Below are positions 40,161-47,846 of a stretch of 64,000 nucleotides of DNA, one piece after another. The notes below the pieces were generated by a model. That model ran no database searches, had not been told where the DNA came from, and saw only the letters and a list, made by a program, of their open reading frames with translations. Location: NCBI RefSeq assembly GCF_901686465.1, contig NZ_LR594487.1, forward strand, positions 3,113,773-3,177,772, written 5' to 3'. The position numbers were made by a program, and so were the translations under genes. Position 1 is the stretch's first letter; each line of letters starts with the position of its first letter. This stretch comes from Halorubrum sp. DM2 (GTDB lineage: Archaea; Halobacteriota; Halobacteria; Halobacteriales; Haloferacaceae).

Positions 40161-41329
40161 CGTTCACCGTCGCGCTCGTTGTGCCAGACGTCGACGTGGT
40201 GGTCGGGGGTGTACGACTTCCCGACGACGTCCGGGAGGCCGGTGCCGGTGAGGTCCACCGCCTTCGCCTCGTGGGTCTCGACGCCCTCCGCGACGACGGT
40301 CCGCTCGAACTGCCCGTCGCCCTCGTTTCTGAACACGTAATGTCTCGGGATCCGGTTCTCGCCGAGACTCATCTCCGCCGCGTAGACGTCGAGTCGGCCG
40401 TTTCCGTCGAAGTCGGCCAGTTGGAGGCTGTGTGGACAGAACAGCCCGTCCGCGATCACCGTCTCCTCCCACCCGTCGTCTCGGCGGTCGAACAGCCCGA
40501 CCCGCCCGGGGTGGGTCCCGTAGGTGGGGGAGTCCCCCTCCGCGAGAACGACCTCGTACTCGCCGTCGGCGTCGATGTCCCCGACCGCGACGCGGACATC
40601 GTCCCAGTCGACGGCGATCGGCTCGCGGTCCCACTCGTGGGTCCCCTCGCGGCGACGGTAGAGGTCCGTGCCGACGACGAGCTCCGTCCGACCGTCGCCG
40701 TCGAGGTCGCCGATCCACACCCCCTCGGCGTCGCTGTCCCCGTCGACGACGTGACAGTTCTCCGCGGGCCACGGGCCGTCGGTCGGGTCCGCGGGAACGT
40801 CGTAGTAGAACACCGTGTCGGAGCGCTGTGAGAGCCCCACGACCTCCGGCTCGCCGTCGTCGTCGACGTCGCCGAACGCGAGGTCGTGGTACTTCTCGAA
40901 CCGGTCCGTGACCAAGTGCCGCTCCCAGCTTCCGCGCGGGTCCGACGGCTGTTCGAACCAGAAGACCCCGTTGTAGTGGATCCCCTGTCCGGCGAGGACG
41001 TCGACGCGGCCGTCGCCGTCGACGTCGCCGAGCGCGCAGCCGACCCCGAGCTGCGGGACGTCGGAGATGGCGTGTCGCTCCCAGCCGGGGTTCTCGTACC
41101 AGAACAGCGTCGGCCCGGCGAGACCCGTCGCCTGCTTGATCCCCTCCACGCTCGGCAGTCGGGTCCGCCCTCCGGCCACGAACAGCTTCGTCTCCGGGCC
41201 GGCACCGCCGACGATAACGTCCGGGCGACCGTTACCGGTGAGGTCCGTCGTCAGGCAGATGCCGAGCTTGGTCGTCGGAGGAGCCGAGTCGATGACTTCG
41301 TGGCGGAAGCCGTGTCGTTGTGTCTGCAT
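40157..41329 (-). CDS. FG-GAP/VCBS repeat beta-propeller protein
   Basis: 390 residues with about six calcium-loop repeats: LTTDLTGNGRPDVIVGG, ALGDVDGDGRVDVLAGQ, AFGDVDDDGEPEVVGLS, WIGDLDGDGRTELVVGT, AVGDIDADGEYEVVLAE and QLADFDGNGRLDVYAAE. This is an integrin-alpha-like propeller with D-x-D-x-D-G loops. No signal peptide is visible although the operon partners are exported. ATG 41329 lies exactly 34 nt after the TAACAATG element, so a longer N-terminus is unlikely. First gene of a minus-strand unit continuing into the lyase, phosphatase and beta-helix genes. Confidence 0.88.
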   Translation of the reverse strand: MQTQRHGFRHEVIDSAPPTTKLGICLTTDLTGNGRPDVIVGGAGPETKLFVAGGRTRLPSVEGIKQATGLAGPTLFWYENPGWERHAISDVPQLGVGCALGDVDGDGRVDVLAGQGIHYNGVFWFEQPSDPRGSWERHLVTDRFEKYHDLAFGDVDDDGEPEVVGLSQRSDTVFYYDVPADPTDGPWPAENCHVVDGDSDAEGVWIGDLDGDGRTELVVGTDLYRRREGTHEWDREPIAVDWDDVRVAVGDIDADGEYEVVLAEGDSPTYGTHPGRVGLFDRRDDGWEETVIADGLFCPHSLQLADFDGNGRLDVYAAEMSLGENRIPRHYVFRNEGDGQFERTVVAEGVETHEAKAVDLTGTGLPDVVGKSYTPDHHVDVWHNERDGER

Positions 41330-41353
41330 GGATCCGACCTGGGGGGTGATCGG

Positions 41354-41363
41354 CATTGTTACC
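41354..41363 (-). promoter_or_regulatory. TAACAATG element, propeller-lyase-phosphatase-beta-helix unit
   Basis: GGTAACAATG on the minus strand begins exactly 34 nt before ATG 41329. Confidence 0.5.
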
Positions 41364-41388
41364 GATCGCCTACGCGCCCCCTCGGGGG

Positions 41389-42894
41389 TCAGATCGCCCC
41401 GGCGAAGTTCCGGAGCGTCTCGCGCAGTTCCCAGTTCAGCTGGGTCTCGAACAGCCCGACCGCGGCCCCATACACCGCGACGCCGGCCGCGACGAGGACG
41501 ACCAGTTCGAGGATCGCCCATTCGAGCGTCAGCGTGGCCTGGAGCCAGAGGACGACCCCGCCCATGAGGAGGCTCGCGACGGCCGGGTAGGCAATCTCTC
41601 TGAGCAGCCGACCGAGGCTCGTCTCGACCGACTTGATCACGAGGTACACGTCGATCGGCATCACCGGGAAGACGTAGACGCCGAGGACGGCCGCCGCGGT
41701 CCCCACGATTCCGAACTCGCGGGTGACTGGAATGATGATCGCCGCCGTCAACACGAGCCGGAAGACGCCAAGTTTCGCCATGTAGTCGGGGCGACCGAGC
41801 GCCTTCCACACCGGCGAGTACGCCGACCCCAGCGCGATGAGGAGGCCGTACACCGCGACGATCTGCATCACCGGCACCGCCGGCCCCCACCCGGGTCCGA
41901 GGACGGCCTCGACGAAGGTCGGCGCGACGACCCCGATCCCCACTGAGGCGGGAAACGCGATCACCATCGTCACCTGAAGCGTTCGGTAAAACGCCGACCT
42001 GAGGGCGGGGATGTCGTCTTGAAGCTGGGAGTACGCCGGAAAGGCGACGCTCGAAATGATCTGCGAGATCTCCGTCGCCGGTGCCTTGGCAAACTGGTAC
42101 GCGACCTGATATAATCCGAGCGACGTGGCGGACAGTAGCCATCCGATGACCGCGTCGTCACCCTGATTAATGACGAAGTAGACGCTCTCGGAGCCGGTGA
42201 TCCACTTCCCGAACCCGAACAGGTCGCGGGCGATGTCGAGGTTGAGTTCGGGCCACGGGCGGTAGCCGTGGACGGCGTACGACGCCAGCAATCGCGCGGC
42301 GTCGGAGGCGATGTATCCCAAGACGAGCGCCCAGACGCTCTGCGTCGCGAGCGCGACCGCGAGCGCGACGACGAAGTTCGTCAGCGAGCCGCTCATCGTG
42401 TAGACGAACTGCTTGTGGAACTCGAGGTTCTTCCTGAAGTAGACGATACCGGGATTGCGAAGCCCTAAGAGTAGCGGCGTGAGCGCGATGGCCCGGAGGA
42501 TCGGGGTGGCGCGGGGCTCACCGAAGAAGCCCGCGACGAAGGGCGCGACGCCCACGAGGATGCCGGCGAGCAGGAGTCCGCGGAGGATCTCGATGCTCCA
42601 GTAGGTGTTGAGATAGCCGTCGACGTTCCCCGACGCCTTCTGGATGAGCGCCTGATCGAACCCGATGTTCGAGAACCGCTTGAACGCCGTCAGCGTCAAC
42701 AGGGCGATACCGAGCAGGCCGAAGTCCGCCGGCGAGAGCATCCGGGCGAGGATCGCGATCATCAGCAGCTGTAGGCCGCGGTCGAGGACGTTCGTTATCG
42801 TGGCCCAGATGCCGCTTTTCACCGTCTGCTCGGTGAGATCGCCGCCGGGCGTGAGGCGGGTGAGAAGCCGTCGGAGTGAAGAGAGCGGTGACAT
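41389..42894 (-). CDS. Wzx-type polysaccharide flippase
   Basis: 501 residues, about 12-14 membrane helices, MVF/MATE-like. N-terminus TVKSGIWATITNVLDRGLQL, then LSPADFGLLGIALLTLTAFK, SNIGFDQALIQKASGNVDGY, NPGIVYFRKNLEFHKQFVYT and FPAYSQLQDDIPALRSAFYR. It would move lipid-linked oligosaccharide across the membrane. A clear paralog lies at 52929. CATAACAATG occurs 54 nt upstream, implying a roughly 20-nt leader. Confidence 0.9.
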   Translation of the reverse strand: MSPLSSLRRLLTRLTPGGDLTEQTVKSGIWATITNVLDRGLQLLMIAILARMLSPADFGLLGIALLTLTAFKRFSNIGFDQALIQKASGNVDGYLNTYWSIEILRGLLLAGILVGVAPFVAGFFGEPRATPILRAIALTPLLLGLRNPGIVYFRKNLEFHKQFVYTMSGSLTNFVVALAVALATQSVWALVLGYIASDAARLLASYAVHGYRPWPELNLDIARDLFGFGKWITGSESVYFVINQGDDAVIGWLLSATSLGLYQVAYQFAKAPATEISQIISSVAFPAYSQLQDDIPALRSAFYRTLQVTMVIAFPASVGIGVVAPTFVEAVLGPGWGPAVPVMQIVAVYGLLIALGSAYSPVWKALGRPDYMAKLGVFRLVLTAAIIIPVTREFGIVGTAAAVLGVYVFPVMPIDVYLVIKSVETSLGRLLREIAYPAVASLLMGGVVLWLQATLTLEWAILELVVLVAAGVAVYGAAVGLFETQLNWELRETLRNFAGAI

Positions 42895-42938
42895 GGTGCG
42901 GTCGGTATAGTACTGTTCCCGAGAACCCGCGTCGAGGG

Positions 42939-42948
42939 CATTGTTATG
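42939..42948 (-). promoter_or_regulatory. TAACAATG element, flippase gene
   Basis: CATAACAATG on the minus strand starts 54 nt before ATG 42894; the first base after the usual 34-nt spacing is 42914. Confidence 0.4.
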
Positions 42949-43050
42949 AACGCGTTACCGGCCCGAGACGGCGGTGTCGTCGACTGTGATACGGTCGCAC
43001 ATACGCGGCCGCCGTGCCGCGCCGGCCGGCCGGAGCGGCGTAACGGCCGT

Positions 43051-43060
43051 CCTAACAATG
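43051..43060 (+). promoter_or_regulatory. TAACAATG element, GT2 gene
   Basis: CCTAACAATG begins exactly 34 nt before ATG 43085 and forms a divergent pair with the flippase element. Confidence 0.5.
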
Positions 43061-43084
43061 GTTCCCCGAAGCCACATCGAACCG

Positions 43085-44026
43085 ATGGACACACCGGACC
43101 GGCCGCTGGTCAGCGCGGTCGTGATAACCTGCGATCGCCCGGAGAAGTTGGTGGGCGCGCTCGCCAGCCTCCGCCGACAGACGTACCCGAACCTCGAACT
43201 CGTCGTCGTCGACGGCTCCCGAGAGCCGGTCGAGTCGCTCGTGCGCCGCTGTGCCGGGGACCTTCCGGTGACGTACCGCCGCGACGACGGCGAGGGGCCG
43301 GGCGCTGCCCGGAACCTCGGCATCCGCGCGACGAACGGAGAGTACGTGGCGTTCCTCGACGACGACGACAGGTGGCTTCCCGAGAAGACCGAGCGGCAGG
43401 TGGCCGCGTTCGACCCCGGGGTCGTCGCCGTCTACACGGGGCAGTTCGCGGTGCGGGACGGCGAGCGCGTCGGCGGCCGGACCTCGTCGCTATCCGGGGA
43501 CGTGACCGAGGAGCTCCTCCGCGGAGCCGCCTGCGGTCCCACCTCGACGGTCATGGTCCGGCGGTCTGCGATCGACGCCGTCGGCGGGTTCGACGAGGAG
43601 CTCCCGATCTGGGAGGACCGCGAGTGGTACGTCCGGCTCTCGAAGCGGGGGGCGTTCCGGCCGGTCCCCGAGGAGCTGGTCCAGCGCGGGTTCGGGGAGT
43701 ACGACCAGCTCACCGACGACTTCGAGGCCGCCCGCGACGTCGCCTATCCCCGGTTCCTCGCGACCCACCGGGAGCTGGCCGCCGAGTACGGTCCCGACTG
43801 CGAGCGCGCGCTCGTCGCGTCGCTCTCGCGGAAGCTCGGCGCGACCGCGATGGAGAACGGACGGTACGCCGACGCGCGCCGCTGGCTATCGTGCTCGCTC
43901 CGGCACGAACCGGGTCGGGCGCGGACGTGGATCTATCTGGCGCTGTCGCTCGGGGGAAGTCCGGCGTGGAACGGGGTTCGACGGGTCCGACGGGCGTACG
44001 AGTCGCTCGCCGCCGTCAGACCGTGA
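43085..44026 (+). CDS. family 2 glycosyltransferase
   Basis: 313 residues: VSAVVITCDRPEKLVGALAS, LELVVVDGSREPVESLVRRC, GPGAARNLGIRATNGEYVAF, LDDDDRWLPEKTERQ (DDD metal site, about residue 92) and FDEELPIWEDREWYVRLSKR (acceptor loop, E-D). The C-terminal 90 residues are helical and basic with no transmembrane helix. ATG 43085 is chosen from the element at -34. Its 3' end overlaps the convergent glmS gene by 11 nt. Confidence 0.9.
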   Translation: MDTPDRPLVSAVVITCDRPEKLVGALASLRRQTYPNLELVVVDGSREPVESLVRRCAGDLPVTYRRDDGEGPGAARNLGIRATNGEYVAFLDDDDRWLPEKTERQVAAFDPGVVAVYTGQFAVRDGERVGGRTSSLSGDVTEELLRGAACGPTSTVMVRRSAIDAVGGFDEELPIWEDREWYVRLSKRGAFRPVPEELVQRGFGEYDQLTDDFEAARDVAYPRFLATHRELAAEYGPDCERALVASLSRKLGATAMENGRYADARRWLSCSLRHEPGRARTWIYLALSLGGSPAWNGVRRVRRAYESLAAVRP

Positions 44027-45830
44027 CGCTCTTCGCGAGGTTGCGCGGCTTGTCGATCGACCGGCCGCGGCGCTTCGCGGCGTGATACGCGACGAGCTGG
44101 AGCTGGACGTTCGCGAGGACCCCCACGAGGTCCGGGTGGGTGGCGGGGACCGGCAGCACGTGGTCGGCGATCCCTTCGAGGTCGGGGGCGTCCTCGCTCG
44201 CCACCGCGATCACCGGGCCGCCCCGCGCTCGGATCTCCTTGACGTTCCCGAGCGTCTCCGTGTCGCCCTCCCGCCCGTCGAACACCGCGAACACCGGCGT
44301 GTCCTCGGTGACGAGCGCGAGCGGCCCGTGTTTCAGCTCGGCGGCGGTGAACCCCTCGGCGTGTTCGTAGGTGATCTCCTTGAACTTCAGCGCCCCCTCC
44401 AGCGCGACGGAGTGACCCGGCCCGCGTCCGATGAAGAAGTACGCGTCGGAGTCGGCGAACGCGTCGGCGACCGCCTCGGCCGCGGTGCTCTCGACGACCT
44501 GCCGGACGTACCCGGGCAGCTCGGTCAGCGCGGACAGGAAGGCCGCCGCGTCCGGGGAGGGCGAGCCGACCACGTCTCGGCGGATCCGTTCGCTGAGGAG
44601 CGACAGCGTCGCCACCTGCGAGGAGAACGACTTCGTCGCGGCCACGCCGATCTCGGGCCCGGCGCGGACCAACAGCGTGTCGTCGCACTCCCGCGTCAGC
44701 GACGAGCCGACGACGTTCGTCACCACCATCGTCCGCTCCGCGCTGGCCGCCCTGACGGCCGCTATCGTGTCCGCGGTCTCGCCGCTCTGCGAGATCGCTA
44801 TCACGAGCGTCCCGTCCTCCTCGGGCGGCGGGGCCGTCGCGTACTCGGAGGACATGAACGCGCGGGCCGGAACGCCCCGGCCCGCCAACAGCGACTCGGC
44901 GTACATCGCCGCGTGGTACGACGTACCCATCGCGATCAGGTGGACCCGTTCGATCCCGTCGAAGGTCCCGGGCGGGAACCCGTCGAGGTCGACCTCCCCC
45001 GCGGCGGGGTCCGTGCGACCGCTGACGGACCGCCCGAGGGCGGTCGGCTGTTCGTTTATCTCCTTGAGCATGTAGTGGTCGTACTCGCCTTTCCCGGTGT
45101 CTTGGGGGTCCCAGTCGACGGTCTCGACCGCCCGGCGAACGCGCTCGCCGCGCTCGTCGGTGACCGTGAATCCGCTCGGAGTGACTCGGACGACATCGCC
45201 GTCTTCGAGGTACGCCACGCGGTCGGTGAACTGCAGGAACGCGGGGACGTCGCTGCCGAGGTACTGCGCCGAGTCGCCCGCGCCGACCACCAGCGGCGAG
45301 TCGTTCCGGGCCGCGTACACCGCCTCTCGCCCGCCGACGACGGCGGCGACGGCGTAGCTCCCCTCGATCCGGTCGACGGCCGCGCGGAACGCCGCCGCCG
45401 GGGCGGCCCCGTCCGACAGCGCCGACTCGATCAGATGCGGGATGACCTCGGTGTCCGTGTCGCTCTTGAAGACGTGGCCCGCCTTCGAGAGCGTTCGACG
45501 GAGTTCGTCGTAGTTCTCGATGATCCCGTTGTGGACGACCGCGACGTCGCCGGCACAGTCCGTGTGCGGGTGGGCGTTCGCGTCGGTCGGCGGACCGTGG
45601 GTGCTCCAGCGCGTGTGGCCGATGCCGATGGAACCGCTCGGCCGGCCCGTCGCGAGCGCACTCCGCAGGTCGTCGATACCGCCGGCGCACTTGCGGACCT
45701 CGACGCCACAGCCGTTCTGAACCGCGATCCCGGCCGAGTCGTAGCCGCGGTATTCGAGGTTGTCCAGCCCGACGAGGAGTTCGTCTACCGCGTCGTCGCC
45801 TGCTCCGACGCGAGCCACGATGCCGCACAT
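44016..45830 (-). CDS. glmS: glutamine-fructose-6-phosphate aminotransferase (isomerising)
   Basis: 604 residues, full length. The N-terminal glutaminase begins MCGIVARVG, so Cys2 becomes the nucleophile after Met removal, and has YRGYDSAGIAV, GHTRWSTHGPPTDANAHPHT and HNGIIENYDELR. Two SIS isomerase domains follow (MGTSYHAAMYAESLLAGRG; AISQSGETADTIAAV; KFKEITYEHAEGFTAAELKH), ending in LAKSVTV, typical of the family. It makes glucosamine-6-phosphate, first step to UDP-GlcNAc. The ATG overlaps the TAA of a 23-codon leader ORF (TAATG). Confidence 0.97.
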   Translation of the reverse strand: MCGIVARVGAGDDAVDELLVGLDNLEYRGYDSAGIAVQNGCGVEVRKCAGGIDDLRSALATGRPSGSIGIGHTRWSTHGPPTDANAHPHTDCAGDVAVVHNGIIENYDELRRTLSKAGHVFKSDTDTEVIPHLIESALSDGAAPAAAFRAAVDRIEGSYAVAAVVGGREAVYAARNDSPLVVGAGDSAQYLGSDVPAFLQFTDRVAYLEDGDVVRVTPSGFTVTDERGERVRRAVETVDWDPQDTGKGEYDHYMLKEINEQPTALGRSVSGRTDPAAGEVDLDGFPPGTFDGIERVHLIAMGTSYHAAMYAESLLAGRGVPARAFMSSEYATAPPPEEDGTLVIAISQSGETADTIAAVRAASAERTMVVTNVVGSSLTRECDDTLLVRAGPEIGVAATKSFSSQVATLSLLSERIRRDVVGSPSPDAAAFLSALTELPGYVRQVVESTAAEAVADAFADSDAYFFIGRGPGHSVALEGALKFKEITYEHAEGFTAAELKHGPLALVTEDTPVFAVFDGREGDTETLGNVKEIRARGGPVIAVASEDAPDLEGIADHVLPVPATHPDLVGVLANVQLQLVAYHAAKRRGRSIDKPRNLAKSVTV

Positions 45831-45901
45831 TACGTGATCACCCGAATCGCCTCGCGTTCGGTGAGGGCGCTTGTTGCGGTCGTTTCGGAACCGATTTTCA
45901 T
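45830..45901 (-). CDS. 23-codon leader ORF of glmS
   Basis: MKIGSETTATSALTEREAIR plus VIT, ending TAA that overlaps the glmS ATG. CATAACAAAG begins 33 nt before its ATG, so a leaderless mRNA would start at this short ORF and glmS would be translated by reinitiation. Peptide family not recognised; a regulatory leader is the inference. Confidence 0.45.
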   Translation of the reverse strand: MKIGSETTATSALTEREAIRVIT

Positions 45902-45924
45902 ACCCTCCCATACCGTGACGGTTA

Positions 45925-45934
45925 CTTTGTTATG
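45925..45934 (-). promoter_or_regulatory. TAACAA promoter element, glmS leader
   Basis: CATAACAAAG on the minus strand begins 33 nt before the leader ATG at 45901 and about 100 nt before glmS itself. Confidence 0.45.
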
Positions 45935-46080
45935 GACCGGATTGCGAAACCGACTGCGAGTAAGGGAGTGATACCCACGTCGGCCGATGCCCGTCGTCTC
46001 GCACCGTCTCCGCCACGTTCTTCGTCGTAGCTTCCCTGAGTCCAGTCGAACGCCGACCGGCATCGGACCGTTTCACTCGG

Positions 46081-46116
46081 TTTCTCAAAACATAGTTATT
46101 CAGTTAATTTGAGAAA
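46081..46116. promoter_or_regulatory. inverted repeat TTTCTCAAA-N18-TTTGAGAAA, putative operator
   Basis: Perfect 9-bp arms at 46081-46089 and 46108-46116, spaced 18 nt, immediately upstream of a TATA box. This is typical geometry for a dimeric regulator binding next to an archaeal promoter. Confidence 0.55.
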
Positions 46117-46126
46117 CATATAAATA
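46117..46126 (+). promoter_or_regulatory. TATA box (CATATAAATA)
   Basis: TATAAATA at 46119-46126 predicts a start near 46145-46150, giving a leader of about 65 nt before the short ORF at 46212 and about 120 nt before the DUF7344 gene. Confidence 0.55.
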
Positions 46127-46211
46127 GGCTTGATTACGTTGAACTGACAAGACTGACTTACCTCACATAGGAATGAACTACTCAGTTTAGAAACCAAAAC
46201 AAAACAACCAG

Positions 46212-46271
46212 ATGAACGAGACCCACAACGATCTGCCCGGTCAGACAGTACGGAACGGTGAGAGAAGATGA
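46212..46271 (+). CDS. 19-codon leader ORF before a DUF7344 gene
   Basis: MNETHNDLPGQTVRNGERR ends in TGA overlapping the ATG at 46268 (ATGA). Family not recognised. It repeats the pattern of short ORFs coupled to the next gene. Confidence 0.35.
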   Translation: MNETHNDLPGQTVRNGERR

Positions 46272-46879
46272 GTGCCAGATCGGACGGTGAATCACCCGAT
46301 TCGAACCGAGTCCGCCCGGAAACCACGGATCCGGGTCCCACCGCGTCGGACGAGGATCCGGTAGCTGCGGAACCGGTGGCCATCGAAGACGCCGCGATCG
46401 GCTTCGATCAGCTGTTCGAGATCCTGAAAAACCAGCGGCGGCGGCGCGTGCTACAGTATCTGATCGAGAACGACGGCGAGGTGACGTTGGATCATCTGGC
46501 CGAGGAGATCGCCGCGCGCGAGACGGGGAAAGACATCAAACAGATCACCTCACAGGAACGCAAGCGCGTCTACGTCGGACTGTATCAGTGCCATCTGCCG
46601 AAGATGGACGACTACGGTGCGATCTCGTACAACAAGCCGCGAGGGCGGATCGAGATGGGCGAGCACACGTCCCTGTTCGACCGCTACCTCGCCGTCGAGA
46701 CCGACGAGACCGAACCCGGACTGACGCGGTATCACTCGACGCTGTCGCTTCTCGTCGGCCTCCTGCTCGTCGTGCCCGTCGTCGTCGGGGCGCTCGGGTC
46801 GAACGCGACGCTCCAAGTGATCACCGCCCTCCTCGTCGGGGGACTCGTCGGCGTGTCGGCGGTCCGCCTGCTGCGGTAG
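46268..46879 (+). CDS. DUF7344-type winged-helix protein with two membrane segments
   Basis: 203 residues. A 50-residue acidic N-terminus, then FDQLFEILKNQRRRRVLQYL, TSQERKRVYVGLYQCHLPKM and DDYGAISYNKPRGRIEMGEH, and two hydrophobic helices at about 160-178 and 182-200. Paralog of the proteins at 9533 and 47070. A membrane-tethered DNA-binding-like regulator is the likely type; target unknown. The upstream TATA box and inverted repeat suggest it is itself regulated. Confidence 0.8.
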   Translation: MSARSDGESPDSNRVRPETTDPGPTASDEDPVAAEPVAIEDAAIGFDQLFEILKNQRRRRVLQYLIENDGEVTLDHLAEEIAARETGKDIKQITSQERKRVYVGLYQCHLPKMDDYGAISYNKPRGRIEMGEHTSLFDRYLAVETDETEPGLTRYHSTLSLLVGLLLVVPVVVGALGSNATLQVITALLVGGLVGVSAVRLLR

Positions 46880-46991
46880 CCCGCGGTCCGCCCCGTTTCC
46901 GTGAATTCCGGCCGTGAGAGGTACTCTTTCTGTGCGCGTCACCGCCGGACGAATCGGCGGTAGGACTCTCTTAAACCCGAGTAATCCGGTC

Positions 46992-47001
46992 CATAACTAT
47001 C
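46992..47001 (+). promoter_or_regulatory. TAAC promoter element, second DUF7344 unit
   Basis: CATAACTATC begins exactly 34 nt before the ATG of the 15-codon leader ORF at 47026. Confidence 0.35.
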
Positions 47002-47025
47002 GGCCGTTTGCGGGATCAGGCGGGT

Positions 47026-47073
47026 ATGTACGGAGACGGAACCGACGAGGGAGACCGGGACGCCTACCGATGA
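47026..47073 (+). CDS. 15-codon leader ORF before a DUF7344 gene
   Basis: MYGDGTDEGDRDAYR, ending TGA that overlaps ATG 47070 (ATGA). The element at -34 would start a leaderless transcript on this ORF. Confidence 0.35.
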   Translation: MYGDGTDEGDRDAYR

Positions 47074-47624
47074 GCTCCGCCGAGACGGACGGGCTGACGG
47101 CGGACGGCGTCTTCGAGCTGCTGAGCAACCACCGACGGCGAATGGTGTTGTACTACCTCCGGACGAACGGGAGGTCGGTCGGGGTCCAAGAGCTCGCCAC
47201 CCAGATCGCGTCGATGGAGAACGACGTCCCGACCGACGAGCTGACCAGCCAACAGCGCAAACGGGTCTACGTCTCGCTGTATCAGACCCACCTCCCGAAG
47301 ATGGCGGACATGGATATCGTTGAGTACGACAAGGACAGCGGGACCGTCCAACTCGCCGGACGGGCCGACGACATCGACGACTACCTCACGACGGACGACG
47401 AGCCGGCGTACCCGTGGCGGTTCCACTACACCCTCCTCGCGATCGGGGGGGCGGCCGCGCTGTCGCTGTTCGCTCTGGACGCACCGGGCTTCGACGCCGT
47501 TCCCGTGTCGGTCTTGGCCGCCGCCATCCTCGTCGCGTTCGCGGGGTCGGTCGTCGGACAGTACTGGCAGGCCCAGCGCGGCACCGATGAGGTTCCGGTC
47601 GAACTGAGTCGGTACGATCAGTGA
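47070..47624 (+). CDS. DUF7344-type winged-helix protein with two membrane segments
   Basis: 184 residues: VFELLSNHRRRMVLYYLRTN, TSQQRKRVYVSLYQTHLPKM, ADMDIVEYDKDSGTVQLAGR, then hydrophobic helices around 118-135 and 143-162. Third DUF7344 copy in the window and closest in layout to the one at 9533. The ATG 47070 is chosen because it overlaps the leader ORF stop and gives the family N-terminus. Confidence 0.8.
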   Translation: MSSAETDGLTADGVFELLSNHRRRMVLYYLRTNGRSVGVQELATQIASMENDVPTDELTSQQRKRVYVSLYQTHLPKMADMDIVEYDKDSGTVQLAGRADDIDDYLTTDDEPAYPWRFHYTLLAIGGAAALSLFALDAPGFDAVPVSVLAAAILVAFAGSVVGQYWQAQRGTDEVPVELSRYDQ

Positions 47625-47846
47625 TCGTCCGACACACCGGAGGGGCGTCTCCCGATCCTCACGACGATCCGAGGGCGTCGCGGGGGATCGGCCGCGGGGT
47701 CGGTCCCAGCCCCTCTCGGGGCTGGCGGCGTTAACGTCCGATTGAATCGAGTAATCCCAAGGAAGCGGAAACGGCGGTTCGAGTAAGGCCACGGGAGCGA
47801 CCGATATGTGGCGTATTATTAACGGGGTCTGCGGTAGTTCGGGGGT
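47625..47846. promoter_or_regulatory. intergenic region with TATA box at 47814-47822
   Basis: TATTATTAA at 47814-47822 lies 25-33 nt before ATG 47847, the expected place for a leaderless promoter. Nothing else is recognised. Confidence 0.5.

Larger units (their letters stand above)
45935..46211. other. AT-rich intergenic island with operator-like inverted repeat
   Basis: Between the divergent glmS and DUF7344 units. From 46081 to about 46210 the sequence is far richer in A and T than its surroundings. It carries a 9-bp inverted repeat and a strong TATA box (separate entries). No gene seen. Confidence 0.7.

Noticed and set aside
23834-43060. ATG inside TAACAATG as the true translation start
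   Set aside because: In several genes it is in frame 27 nt upstream, but that follows from the fixed spacing. The added nine residues are unrelated among genes, and at 42939 the ATG is out of frame.
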